From Pseudoalteromonas aurantia (GTDB lineage: Bacteria > Pseudomonadota > Gammaproteobacteria > Enterobacterales > Alteromonadaceae), in NCBI RefSeq assembly GCF_005886875.1, contig NZ_PNBY01000066.1:1-64000 (forward strand): 64,000 nucleotides of DNA, in the 5' to 3' direction. The translations under genes were made by a program, and so were the position numbers. Positions 18,635 through 28,166 of this stretch are shown piece after piece; position 1 is the first letter of the stretch, and the number at the start of each line of letters is the position of its first letter. Below the pieces are notes generated by a model, which saw only the letters and a program-made list of their open reading frames with translations, was not told the DNA's origin and did not search any database.

Positions 18635-20185
18635 ATGCGTCTGAGTCAACCAGTAACAAATACAGAGAAAATTTTTGATAAGCATACTAAGCTAATCTCA
18701 GTCACTGATTTACATGGAAATATTGTTGATTGTAATGAGGCATTTATGTCAGTCAGTGGTTTTACACGCGAAGAATTAATTGGTCAACCTCATAACCTTG
18801 TTAGGCACCCGGATATGCCTGCGCTTGTTTTTGAAACAATGTGGAAGCAGTTAAAAGCAGGGAAAGCATGGATGGGGTTGGTGAAAAACAGATGTAAAAA
18901 TGGCGATTTTTATTGGGTTGATGCTTATGTCACACCTGTTACAGACAATGGCAGAGTAATTGGCTACGAATCCGTGCGTACCTTGCCAGAACGAGCGATG
19001 GTAGAGCGTGCGCAAGCATTATACTCGTCAATTCACTCTAATCAGCAAGCAGCTTATAAACTACCAAAGTTACGCGCAATTTGGCCGATATTTATGGTGT
19101 TATCTTCCCTTCTGCTATGGTTTTATTTATCACAAGGTGGCGCATTCATTTGGCTTGTTATTAATTGCTTGGGGTTAAGTGGTTATAACTTGTGGCGTGA
19201 TAATGAGCAGTTATCTCGCTTAGAGGATTCGTTATCACATAGCTTTTGCGATGAGGTTGCAACACAAGTTTATACCACTTGGGGGGGGAAAATGGCGCAG
19301 ATCCAAGTGCGACTATTAAGTGAGAAGGCGCATTTAGATACGGTTATTACGCGAATTGAGAATTCAGCAAAAGAAGTGGCTCGAGGCGCCGATAGTTCAC
19401 TCATTGGCGCAAGTGAGTCTTATACAAAGCTGCAACAGCAACAGCTTGAAACAGAGCAAGTTGCGACGGCAATGAATGAGATGAGTACCACAATCAATGA
19501 TGTGTCAAGTCATGTTCAGTCAACGGCGAATGAAGCGCTGAATTCTTTGCAGTTAGCCAATGAAAGTGCTGAAGTGGGTAAAGTGACAAAACAGGCAATT
19601 TTAGAATTAGGAGATACAGTGGGCCTGATCCGAGATTCGGTATTAGGGGTGTCTAAGCAAACGACTCGTATCGCAGATGTTGCGCAAATCATCAATCAAA
19701 TTGCCGAGCAAACGAATTTGTTAGCTTTAAATGCTGCCATTGAAGCTGCTCGTGCCGGAGAGCAGGGGAGAGGATTTGCGGTTGTTGCTGATGAGGTGAG
19801 GCACTTGGCGCAACGAACACAGCAATCGACGCAGGAAATTCACACCATCATTCATGAATTAACGCAAAGTACCCAACATTCTGTTGAAATTGCTCAGCGT
19901 GGGCAAAGCGAATCACAATTTGGTATTGAGCAGCTAGAAAAAAGTACATTCATGCTAGAAAAAATTAATGGGGCAATTGAAAATATTAATGATATGTCGA
20001 TGCAAATAGCTACGTCTGTAGAAGAGCAGGCTGCTGTTTCTGATGATATTAATCAACAAGTAGTGAATATAGCATCATTGGCAAATACCAGTTTAGATAG
20101 TGCCGACAACGTTAAAACTGTTAGTCAAAACTTAACTGTGGTTGCCAATGATATGTACGAACTTGTCGTTCGCTTTAAGCGCTAA
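18635..20185 (+). CDS. Aer-like PAS-domain methyl-accepting chemotaxis protein
   Basis: 516 residues. The N-terminal PAS domain (about 15-115) carries the Aer signature: [34 protein letters not shown]. In Aer this binds FAD and senses redox or oxygen energy status. Two membrane helices follow at about 142-180 with no periplasmic sensor. The cytoplasmic methyl-accepting signalling hairpin has the tip [20 protein letters not shown] and [18 protein letters not shown]. Behind a good AGAGGA. Its stop overlaps the convergent response regulator by four bases. Likely aerotaxis or energy taxis through CheA/CheW encoded elsewhere. Confidence 0.93.
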   Translation: MRLSQPVTNTEKIFDKHTKLISVTDLHGNIVDCNEAFMSVSGFTREELIGQPHNLVRHPDMPALVFETMWKQLKAGKAWMGLVKNRCKNGDFYWVDAYVTPVTDNGRVIGYESVRTLPERAMVERAQALYSSIHSNQQAAYKLPKLRAIWPIFMVLSSLLLWFYLSQGGAFIWLVINCLGLSGYNLWRDNEQLSRLEDSLSHSFCDEVATQVYTTWGGKMAQIQVRLLSEKAHLDTVITRIENSAKEVARGADSSLIGASESYTKLQQQQLETEQVATAMNEMSTTINDVSSHVQSTANEALNSLQLANESAEVGKVTKQAILELGDTVGLIRDSVLGVSKQTTRIADVAQIINQIAEQTNLLALNAAIEAARAGEQGRGFAVVADEVRHLAQRTQQSTQEIHTIIHELTQSTQHSVEIAQRGQSESQFGIEQLEKSTFMLEKINGAIENINDMSMQIATSVEEQAAVSDDINQQVVNIASLANTSLDSADNVKTVSQNLTVVANDMYELVVRFKR

Positions 20186-21519
20186 CCATCTTTTATCATT
20201 ATTCTAAAAGGCGTGGGTTTTTGCGTTTCAAGTTGCTGTAACTTGGCGATGGATTTTTCGTTGAACTCATGGCCTTTTGGCAGCAGCATGATCCCTTTAT
20301 GGCTATGAATTGCAAGGCCAAGAACCATACCAGGCTTAAGTTGTTTTGAAGTGAGTATGTCCATTGAACGTACATTATCAGATTGTGCGTTTGCTTTATC
20401 ATTGAGTGTAGTCTCCAGTGCTATCACCACTTTAGGGTGGTAAAAGTTACCACTGTACATCTTTATCAGCTCTAATGCGTCGGCAAGCTTTTGCTCATCG
20501 GGCTTTTGGCTGGATTCTATATTTTGCCAATAGTCTCGTGCAACGGATAAAATATGGGCACAGATTGGTATGTCATTGCCTTTCAGTCCTTTTGGAATGC
20601 CGTTGCCGTTATATTTTTCAAACTGATGATATATTGCTTCAGCCACTTCACTAAGGTGTTGCGCAGGCATTAGCATGAGTTGTGCGGTGGCTGGGTGCGT
20701 GTAAAATAACTTTCGTTGTTGCTCGTTCAATTGCGCCGTGGGCACTTTATACAGTGCAGGATCCATTGCCAGCAGGCCAACTTGTGCTAAATACCCCGCC
20801 ATATTCGCCATTTCAATAAGCCTATCGCTTAGCTTCAGTACTTTTGCGATTTGTAAGCAGGTGGTTGCGATGTTTTTTGCCAGCTGCGCGTCTAAATTCG
20901 GATTTGCATTAATAAAGTTGTAGAGCAGCTCTACTGTTGCTTTGTGATCGGTACGTTCATGTTCATTTGATGTTTCAAGCTGCTTGAGGATTTGACGAAT
21001 TTGTTTGGTTCTTTTGTCAACAAGTAATTCCAATGAGTCATTGAGCTCTTTTAGTTTATTGTTTTGCTCAATGACATGTTGTTGCAATGCTTGATTATGT
21101 TTTATAAGTCTATATTTCTCGATCCCTTGCTCAATGAGATAAATTAACCGTTGGTTTTGCCAAGGCTTTTCTACATAGGCATGGATCTTACCTTGGTTTA
21201 CGGCTTTCACGGTAGAAATCATGTCAGAATATCCTGTAAGCAATATTCTTTGTGTATCAGGCGCCAAGGCTTTTGCTTTTTCTAAAAACTCCGCGCCATT
21301 CATATTTGGCATGCGCATATCACTAATGATGAGTGCAAATTCCTGTTTTGACAGGGCATCAAGCGCATCAACCCCTTCTGTAAAAGGGATCGCTTGTAGT
21401 TTATGATGACGAAGTAACCGGACTAAAGCCCTTAATACACTTGGTTCGTCGTCTAGGCACATTATTTGTATAGGTTTACTTGTGAACTCTTCAAAATCTT
21501 CCATTAAAAAACAGCGCAT
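20182..21519 (-). CDS. Response regulator with degenerate HD-GYP domain (HnoD-like)
   Basis: 445 residues. An N-terminal receiver has phospho-acceptor D67 in [16 protein letters not shown], followed by a coiled coil (about 150-200) and a C-terminal HD-GYP fold. The catalytic motifs are lost: where active enzymes have LHDIGK it reads GYLAQVGLL, the HHE..DG.GYP motif reads [13 protein letters not shown], and the late Asp region reads VARDYW. It therefore probably does not cleave c-di-GMP. It is divergent from the H-NOX operon. In Shewanella oneidensis a degenerate HD-GYP regulator, HnoD, works with the H-NOX kinase, so this is probably a counterpart. An ATG at 21504 is an alternative start. Confidence 0.85.
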   Translation of the reverse strand: MRCFLMEDFEEFTSKPIQIMCLDDEPSVLRALVRLLRHHKLQAIPFTEGVDALDALSKQEFALIISDMRMPNMNGAEFLEKAKALAPDTQRILLTGYSDMISTVKAVNQGKIHAYVEKPWQNQRLIYLIEQGIEKYRLIKHNQALQQHVIEQNNKLKELNDSLELLVDKRTKQIRQILKQLETSNEHERTDHKATVELLYNFINANPNLDAQLAKNIATTCLQIAKVLKLSDRLIEMANMAGYLAQVGLLAMDPALYKVPTAQLNEQQRKLFYTHPATAQLMLMPAQHLSEVAEAIYHQFEKYNGNGIPKGLKGNDIPICAHILSVARDYWQNIESSQKPDEQKLADALELIKMYSGNFYHPKVVIALETTLNDKANAQSDNVRSMDILTSKQLKPGMVLGLAIHSHKGIMLLPKGHEFNEKSIAKLQQLETQKPTPFRIMIKDG

Positions 21520-21596
21520 TAGATGGGTATGTATGTTGATAAATTTAGACTAAGCTTTAGGTATAAACAAATACTTTGTGGCTGCGGATGGAATGA

Positions 21597-22733
21597 ATGC
21601 CTAAATTAAAATTAAATATATTGTTAATTGACGATGACGAACTGCTTTTAAGAGCGCTTTCGAGAACGTTAAGTAGAATGTATAGGCAAGCTCATATTAC
21701 TTGTTTGCAGGACCCTGAAGAATTTATTAAGTGCATTAATAATAATGGGATGCCTGATGTCATTTTTTGTGACTCTATGATGCCTTTTGTATCCGGTACA
21801 GAGATTTTGAAACTGGCTAAAGAGGTGTGCCCCGCTGCTGTTCGATGCCTATTAACGGGAGATTTGAAAGACAGCTATCAATGGCAAATGAATAACACGA
21901 TTCATTTCCATTTAGTAAAACCGTTTACTGAAACCCACTTAATAGAAGTGATAGAGAGTGCTTTATTACTAGAAGAACTGCCTATTTGTAAGCCAGTGAG
22001 AGTCATATTAGGACAACTTTGTGAACTCCCGTATATAAGCACCGTAGCGCAAAATTTACTACAAGAACTGCACACTGAACAACCAAATATGGCGGTTTTA
22101 GCTGAGCAGATAAGTCATGATCCTATAATGATGGGTAAAATACTGCAGGTAGCAAATTCAGCATTCATGGGTTTTGAGCAACATACTCATGATGTTAAGC
22201 AAGCGGTTATTCGGATTGGTTTAGAGGGGTTAGAAGCAATAGTAGTATGTTGTAATTTGTCTCAACAGCTATTAAATCATGCTAAACAGGCAGAGGTAGA
22301 TAAAATTATTGAGGGCGCATTTGGCCGAGCTACAATGGCCCATTCTCTAGCAAAACGGCTAGGAAAAGACAGCCAGTCTCAGCGAGTATCTTTTGCCGCT
22401 GGCTTATTGAGTTGTGTTGGGGAGTTAGCTAATAGCTGCTATGTTCAATTAGGCAAAGATAAAGATCGTGTATCAAAAAATGCGCTAACCGCTTATTTAT
22501 TAGCTTTGTGGGGGTTTGAGCGAGAGGTTGTCAGGGCTCAACTGGTCGAGGCGTTGCCATTATGTAGCGAGATTAGTTCGACACTTATTCATAAAATTGT
22601 TGAACATGTATATTACAATGGTGGATTTGATTTAAAACCCGTTGATTATAAGTTACTGGATGAATTAAATTTATTACAGGTAACGCAAGATTGGTACTTT
22701 GAATGGCAAAAATCTCAAAAGGGTAGTATATGA
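21597..22733 (+). CDS. Response regulator with HDOD output domain
   Basis: 378 residues. The receiver (about 6-125) has acidic D12-D14, phospho-acceptor D59 in VIFCDSMMPFVSGTE and a late lysine in HLVKPF. The HDOD domain (about 140-340) is recognisable from ISHDPIMMGKILQVANSAFM and AVIRIGLEGLEAIV; this is an HD-like fold without metal ligands that in other proteins acts as a signalling or protein-interaction module. The stop overlaps the H-NOX start by four bases (ATGA), so it is the first gene of a coupled three-gene operon and a likely phosphorylation target of the kinase at its end. Confidence 0.9.
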   Translation: MPKLKLNILLIDDDELLLRALSRTLSRMYRQAHITCLQDPEEFIKCINNNGMPDVIFCDSMMPFVSGTEILKLAKEVCPAAVRCLLTGDLKDSYQWQMNNTIHFHLVKPFTETHLIEVIESALLLEELPICKPVRVILGQLCELPYISTVAQNLLQELHTEQPNMAVLAEQISHDPIMMGKILQVANSAFMGFEQHTHDVKQAVIRIGLEGLEAIVVCCNLSQQLLNHAKQAEVDKIIEGAFGRATMAHSLAKRLGKDSQSQRVSFAAGLLSCVGELANSCYVQLGKDKDRVSKNALTAYLLALWGFEREVVRAQLVEALPLCSEISSTLIHKIVEHVYYNGGFDLKPVDYKLLDELNLLQVTQDWYFEWQKSQKGSI

Positions 22734-23281
22734 AAGGGGTTATTTTTAGAGGGCTCGAGTCGTTAGTAATTGAAAAGTGCGGTATGGCTGTATGGGATAC
22801 GCTACTGGAAAAAAATGCACCTGAAGATAGAGTATATATATCTGTCCAGAGTTACCCTGATGATGAGTTAGTTGGGTTGGCGCAATATGTTGCTGTTGCA
22901 TTACAGCTTCCTATAGCAGAGGTATTAAAAGCATTCGGTGAGTATTTATTTGGTTACTTATTGCCGCGCCATTCAACAATTATTGCAAAGTTTGATGGAT
23001 TTGTTTCACTTATTATGAGCATTGACTCAGTGATCCACTCGGAAGTTGCTAAGCTATATCAAGAGCCAAATTTACCGAAAATAAGGTGTAAAGTGATAGA
23101 GGATGGATTGATTTTGATGCATTATTATTCGAGCCGAAAACTCTGTTTGTGCGCAGAGGGGCTTATTTATGGCGCTGCTGCTCATTATAATATGACTGTG
23201 ACTTTGAAACATATTGAATGTATGCACAAAGGGGCTGATGAGTGTGCTATTGAGGTGAGATTTAAACAGGTGATTGTATGA
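22730..23281 (+). CDS. hnoX: H-NOX haem-based nitric oxide sensor
   Basis: 183 residues, the normal size of a stand-alone bacterial H-NOX. It opens with MKGVIFRGLESLVIEK. The proximal haem ligand is H103 in SVIHSEVAKLY, preceded by the conserved SYPDDELVGL and FGEYLFGYL segments. P116 matches the conserved haem-distorting proline, and the haem-propionate motif Y-x-S-x-R is Y132-S134-R136. These agree with the H102/P115/Y131/S133/R135 set of well-studied H-NOX proteins. In bacteria it binds NO and inhibits the partner kinase, controlling biofilm through c-di-GMP. Start and stop both overlap neighbours by four bases. Confidence 0.93.
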   Translation: MKGVIFRGLESLVIEKCGMAVWDTLLEKNAPEDRVYISVQSYPDDELVGLAQYVAVALQLPIAEVLKAFGEYLFGYLLPRHSTIIAKFDGFVSLIMSIDSVIHSEVAKLYQEPNLPKIRCKVIEDGLILMHYYSSRKLCLCAEGLIYGAAAHYNMTVTLKHIECMHKGADECAIEVRFKQVIV

Positions 23282-24246
23282 GTAAAGCAGGCTACAACTT
23301 CGAAAAAGCCTATTTAAGAGAAAAGGCGGCAAAAGATGAACTTGAGTGCTTACTTGAAGACAAAACACGGGCGCTTTTTAATGCAAACCAAGCATTAGAG
23401 GAAAAGATTGAACTATTACAAAATCAGCAAGCAGTATTAATGCAAACAGAGAAAATGGCGACGCTTGGTACTTTATCGGCAGGTGTGGCTCATGAGATCA
23501 ATAATCCACTTGCCTACGTGACCAGTAACTTAGAAAGTATTAGCTACTTAAAACCCACTTTAGTGACTCTATTACAGTTAGCACAAAAACAAATATCACA
23601 GTCAATATCAGAACAAGAGGTGGTAGAGGCTATCACTAAGCTCGATAGTGCGCTTAGCTTAGAGTTAATTTTAGAAGATTTAGATGAGTTATTAGATGAT
23701 ACCCATGAAGGGCTTAAAAGAATAAGCGCGATTGTGACTAACTTACTGAGTTTTGCACGACCAAAAAACAATCTAATGGCGATGTCAGACGTCACGGAAT
23801 CACTGGATAGTGCGATAAAGCTACTCACTAATCAATTAAAAAATAGCAAGGTAGAGTGTATTAAAGAGGGGTTGCCGCTCACTTATTGTAATTTATCTGC
23901 TATTAATCAGCTGTTCGTAAATCTATTGCTTAATGCAAAGTATGCATGTGACTTAACGACAGAACAGTATCCACATATAATTGTTAAGCTCTTCGCCGAT
24001 ACTGAACACATATACATTGAAATAGTAGACAATGGCTGTGGTATGAATGATGAAACCATGAATAGAATTTTTGAACCTTTCTATACCACCAAACCCGTAG
24101 GCCAAGGTACCGGGATGGGAATGGCTATCGTTTATAGCATTATAAAAGAGCACAAAGGAGATATATATATTGAAAGTAGTATACAGCAAGGCTCACTGAT
24201 CCGCTGTAGTCTGCCTATCTTGACAGAGCCTGACTCTAACCTTTAG
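23278..24246 (+). CDS. H-NOX-associated sensor histidine kinase (HnoK-like)
   Basis: 322 residues, soluble: no membrane helices. An N-terminal coiled coil (about 5-60) leads to the HisKA domain with phospho-acceptor H72 in GVAHEINNPLAYV. The HATPase_c domain shows an N box (NQLFVNLLLNAKYA), G1 (DNGCGMNDETMNRIF) and G2 (TKPVGQGTGMGMAIVYSI). It overlaps the H-NOX stop by four bases. By analogy with HnoK, autophosphorylation should be switched off by NO-bound H-NOX, with phosphate going to the HDOD and degenerate HD-GYP regulators next door. The regulatory link is inferred from gene order and family. Confidence 0.92.
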   Translation: MSKAGYNFEKAYLREKAAKDELECLLEDKTRALFNANQALEEKIELLQNQQAVLMQTEKMATLGTLSAGVAHEINNPLAYVTSNLESISYLKPTLVTLLQLAQKQISQSISEQEVVEAITKLDSALSLELILEDLDELLDDTHEGLKRISAIVTNLLSFARPKNNLMAMSDVTESLDSAIKLLTNQLKNSKVECIKEGLPLTYCNLSAINQLFVNLLLNAKYACDLTTEQYPHIIVKLFADTEHIYIEIVDNGCGMNDETMNRIFEPFYTTKPVGQGTGMGMAIVYSIIKEHKGDIYIESSIQQGSLIRCSLPILTEPDSNL

Positions 24247-24973
24247 AAAGGCTAAGCGGTCCGTTACAGGAGCGCTTAACCGAAGGCCAGCTCATTCTCC
24301 TTCCCTTCGAGACTGTAACTAGTTTTGTGTAACTGCCTATCTCAATTTACATATTAACAGCTAATTACTCAGGCGAAGCTTAGTGCTTTTTCAACTCGTT
24401 TATTTTTATTATTTTTTACCAGAATGTTTCAAATTGTTACTCCCCATTACTAAATAATACTGAAAATAGAGGCGCTATTTTTCATTTTTAATACTGTATA
24501 AAGAATATTTTATTTTAAAATCACTACATTATAACTCTAAACATCACAGTAAAATTACTTCATAAGTTATACCAAAATCAAAATTTTAGTAAATATTATA
24601 GGTATTTTTATAACTTAAAAATATATGTTATTACTTTTGGTTATTTATGTTGGGGTTTTATATTCATTAGGTAATTTAATCCGAAAGTGTCTCTATTAGT
24701 AATGAATTCAATATACCCACTCCCAAGTTTATGTTTTTAATAATTTAATTAATAAATATTAGCAAACATAAAGATGAGTCAAATTCATATTAATATTGAC
24801 TTCCGGTGACTGAATATTACTCATTCAATAACAATGGAAATACGACATTATTATTATTTTTGGTGTGTTTGTTGGTTGAAAAATGAACTTGGGTACATTG
24901 ACGGGTTGGAACTATGTGTTACTTTTAATGTTAATTTGTTAAGCAAAGGTTACTTGTAAAGGTTGGAGAAATC
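24247..24973. other. Long AT-rich leader region upstream of chitinase cluster
   Basis: About 730 bases. The first 60 contain an imperfect hairpin (GGCTAAGCG / CGCTTAACC, one mismatch) that may end the H-NOX operon. The rest is strongly AT-rich with no convincing coding frame. It presumably carries the chitin-regulated promoter of the next gene, but I could not pick out -35/-10 boxes with confidence. Confidence 0.4.
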
Positions 24974-27900
24974 ATGAGAACTCAAAAAATGTTCAAGTCG
25001 GCACTGAGGTATAGTGCCATTTCATTAGGATTATTTACTGGCTTTAGCAACGCGTCAAATTTACCTTATGACTGTACAGGCTTACCTGTGTGGAAGGAAA
25101 ATACGGCTTACGTTAAGGGTGAGGTTGTACAAAGAGCTGATGCAGCTTATGAATCCCAGTGGTGGAATAAAGTTGACCCTGTCACCCATTCAAAATCATG
25201 GCAAGAATGGATTAAATTGGGTGTTTGTGACAGCGTTATCACTAATGCGCCACCAGTTGTTTCTGGGTTGACGCCCGAGTCAGGTACTGAATTTAACACT
25301 AATGACAGCGTTGCCATTAGTGTTAATGCAACAGATGCAGATGGCACTGTTAGTAAAGTCGATTTTTATGTTGATGACGTTCTCATCGCCACCGATACAC
25401 AAGCATCAGCAGATATGTTTGATGGAACATGGGTTGCGCAAGAGGGGTCACATGTGATTTCAGTGAAAGCCACTGATGATAAAGGTGCGGTGTCAACGAT
25501 ATTGAGCAATCAAGTGATTGTTAAGCAGGTAGTTGATCCTGTGAACAAAGCACCTGTAGCAGCATTAGAGTTAGCTAGTCTGCCCGCTGAATTAGTGGTA
25601 GGTTCAAGCGTAGAGTTTAACTTGTCTGGTAGTGATAGTGACGGGCAAGTAACAGCGTTAAGCTTTGCCGTTGATGGTGTTGAAGTTGCATCAAGCAATG
25701 GATCTGCAACTGCGCATACATGGCAAGCTGCTCAATTAGGCCCTGTCACATTTACGTTAACGGTAACTGATGATAAGGGTGCTACTGGGGAGGTAAGTAA
25801 AACGTTAACCGTTATTGAAGCGGGTCAAGTGAACAACCGCGATGCCTGTCAACCTGCTGGCCTTTATCAAACGCCGGGTGTGAACACACCTTACTGTACA
25901 ATTTATGATGAAAACGGCCGTGAGGTGATGGGTGCTGATCATCCACGCAGAGTGATAGGTTACTTCACTAGTTGGAGAAATGGTGCTAACGGTCAGCCTA
26001 GCTACCTAGTGAATGACATTCCTTGGGATAAAATCACACACATTAACTATGCTTTTGCGCATGTTGATGCAGCAAACAAAGTATCAATTGGTGATCCTAA
26101 TGCGCCAGGCAACCCTGCAACTAATATGGAGTGGCCAGGTGTCGCTGGTGCGGAACTGGACCCAAGCTTACCGTACAAAGGCCACTTTAACCTGTTAAAT
26201 AAATACAAAAAACAGCATCCTGATGTTAAAACCTTAATCTCAGTTGGTGGATGGGCTGAAACAGGTGGTTTTTTTGGTGGTGATGGTAAACGTGTAAAAA
26301 GTGGTGGTTTCTACACGATGACGACCAATGCTGATGGCTCTGTGAACCACGCAGGTATTGAAGCATTTGCACAAAGCTCTGTTGATTTTATTAAAAAATA
26401 TGGATTTGATGGTGTTGATGTCGATTACGAATACCCATCATCTATGAAAGACTCAGGCCATCCTGATGACTTCCCTATTTCAAATGCACGTCGTGCTGGT
26501 TTGAACGCATCATACCAAGTACTAATGAAGCGTTTACGTGAAGTACTCGATAAAGCGGGTGAGGCTGACGGTAAGCATTACATGTTAACAATTGCATCTC
26601 CATCATCAGGTTATTTACTGCGCGGTATGGAAACTTTCCAAGTAACGAAGTACCTAGATTACGTCAATATTATGTCTTACGACTTACATGGTGCTTGGAA
26701 CTCTCATGTTGGTCATAATGCCGCGTTGTTTGATACTGGATTAGATTCAGAATTAAAACAATGGAATGTATACGGCACCAAAGAATTTGAAGGCATTGGT
26801 TACCTTAATACTGATTGGGCTGTACGTTACTTCAGAGGCGCAATATCAGCAGGGCGTATTAATATTGGGCTTCCATATTACACTCGTGGTTTCCAAAACG
26901 TACAAGGTGGTACAAATGGTTTATGGGGCCAAGCCGCGCTCGCCAATCAAGCTGACTGTGCACCAGGTACTGGCGTAGGTGACAAAAACAAGTGTGGCGA
27001 CGGCGCTGTTGGCATTGATAATTTATGGCATGACAAAAATGATAATGGCTATGAAGTACCTGCGGGTTCAAATCCACTATGGCATGCCAAAAACTTAGAG
27101 AATGGGATCACGCCAAGCTATTTAGGTATTTACGGTTTAACACCAGATACTGATCCAACAGATGTACTCACGGGTACCTATACACGTCATTATGATTCAG
27201 TTGCCGTTGCACCATGGCTTTGGAATGCGCAGAAGAATGTATTCATTTCTATTGAAGATGAAGAGTCTATGGGGGCTAAGGTTGATTACGTCATCAACAA
27301 TGGTCTAGGTGGGATCATGTTCTGGGAACTTGCTGGAGATTATGATTACGATGCTGCGAAGGGTGAGTACTTCATGGGGTCTAGCATGACATCATTGGCT
27401 TATAACAAGTTTAATCAAAGTGGTGTTGCATATGATGTCCATAACGGAGATCCGGCATTTGCGGTGCCGGCTGAATCTGTCGATGTGACGTTTGCGGCAA
27501 AAGACTTCCCAACAGGCGATGATAACTACCCGATAGCACCAACATTTGTATTTACCAATAACTCAGATATTGATTTAAGCGGTGCGAAGATTTCGTTCGA
27601 TGTGCCGGTATCAACCTCTGCTATTTTTAAATCGAACTGGAATGCCCAAGAAAAGTTGAAAATGGCAGTGGATGTAAATGGGTCAAACGCAGCGGGTAAT
27701 AACATTGGCGGATTTGAAAATGAATTCCACCGCTTCTCAATCACATTAGTAAATGAATGGGGAAGTGTGCCTAAATCGTTAACTCCGGGTGAAAGTGTTA
27801 ATGCTCAGGTCATGTACTACAACCCAATCACAGGCCCAGCTAACTTTGTCGCGGAAAAGGACGGGAAGCGCTATGCGTTTAAGTTCGAGTATCCTAAGTT

Positions 27901-28117
27901 GCCGGCTGCAAAGCCTGGTAATGACAATGGTGGTCCTGTAACGAGCTGTGAAGGTGTACCAATTGCTGATATTTCAGTATACCCCACATTTCCTCGTTCT
28001 ACTCACGCGGCGGCAGGTGATTTGATAATCCAAGGCACAAAGGTTTATAAGGCTAAGTGGTGGTCAAATAAAGCGCCAGAATCAAGCGGTGATTATACAA
28101 AAGTCTGTAATTTGTAA
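24974..28117 (+). CDS. Secreted multidomain GH18 chitinase
   Basis: 1047 residues. A signal peptide ends near NAS (residue 28). Then come an N-terminal CBM5/12-type module (DCTGLPVWKENTAYVKGEVV ... SQWWN), two Ig-like repeats rich in TDADGTVS and DDKGA motifs (about 92-285), the GH18 catalytic barrel (about 325-820) with the active-site motif FDGVDVDYEYP and catalytic acid E486, an accessory beta domain (about 835-980), and a second CBM5/12-type module at the C-terminus (KVYKAKWWSN). It hydrolyses chitin outside the cell. It is first in a cluster with a chitin monooxygenase and a second chitinase. All catalytic DxxDxDxE residues are intact. Confidence 0.94.
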   Translation: MRTQKMFKSALRYSAISLGLFTGFSNASNLPYDCTGLPVWKENTAYVKGEVVQRADAAYESQWWNKVDPVTHSKSWQEWIKLGVCDSVITNAPPVVSGLTPESGTEFNTNDSVAISVNATDADGTVSKVDFYVDDVLIATDTQASADMFDGTWVAQEGSHVISVKATDDKGAVSTILSNQVIVKQVVDPVNKAPVAALELASLPAELVVGSSVEFNLSGSDSDGQVTALSFAVDGVEVASSNGSATAHTWQAAQLGPVTFTLTVTDDKGATGEVSKTLTVIEAGQVNNRDACQPAGLYQTPGVNTPYCTIYDENGREVMGADHPRRVIGYFTSWRNGANGQPSYLVNDIPWDKITHINYAFAHVDAANKVSIGDPNAPGNPATNMEWPGVAGAELDPSLPYKGHFNLLNKYKKQHPDVKTLISVGGWAETGGFFGGDGKRVKSGGFYTMTTNADGSVNHAGIEAFAQSSVDFIKKYGFDGVDVDYEYPSSMKDSGHPDDFPISNARRAGLNASYQVLMKRLREVLDKAGEADGKHYMLTIASPSSGYLLRGMETFQVTKYLDYVNIMSYDLHGAWNSHVGHNAALFDTGLDSELKQWNVYGTKEFEGIGYLNTDWAVRYFRGAISAGRINIGLPYYTRGFQNVQGGTNGLWGQAALANQADCAPGTGVGDKNKCGDGAVGIDNLWHDKNDNGYEVPAGSNPLWHAKNLENGITPSYLGIYGLTPDTDPTDVLTGTYTRHYDSVAVAPWLWNAQKNVFISIEDEESMGAKVDYVINNGLGGIMFWELAGDYDYDAAKGEYFMGSSMTSLAYNKFNQSGVAYDVHNGDPAFAVPAESVDVTFAAKDFPTGDDNYPIAPTFVFTNNSDIDLSGAKISFDVPVSTSAIFKSNWNAQEKLKMAVDVNGSNAAGNNIGGFENEFHRFSITLVNEWGSVPKSLTPGESVNAQVMYYNPITGPANFVAEKDGKRYAFKFEYPKLPAAKPGNDNGGPVTSCEGVPIADISVYPTFPRSTHAAAGDLIIQGTKVYKAKWWSNKAPESSGDYTKVCNL

Positions 28118-28128
28118 GCTTCAATTAT

Positions 28129-28153
28129 TATAGGGCAGCCTTGCTGCCCTATA
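28129..28153 (+). promoter_or_regulatory. Intercistronic hairpin before LPMO ribosome binding site
   Basis: TATAGGGCAGC-CTT-GCTGCCCTATA is a perfect 11-bp stem with a 3-nt loop between the first chitinase and the monooxygenase. It ends only two bases before the AAAAAGGA ribosome binding region and has no U tract, so it looks like an mRNA processing, stability or partial-termination element rather than a full terminator. Confidence 0.5.
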
Positions 28154-28166
28154 AAAAGGAATGATT

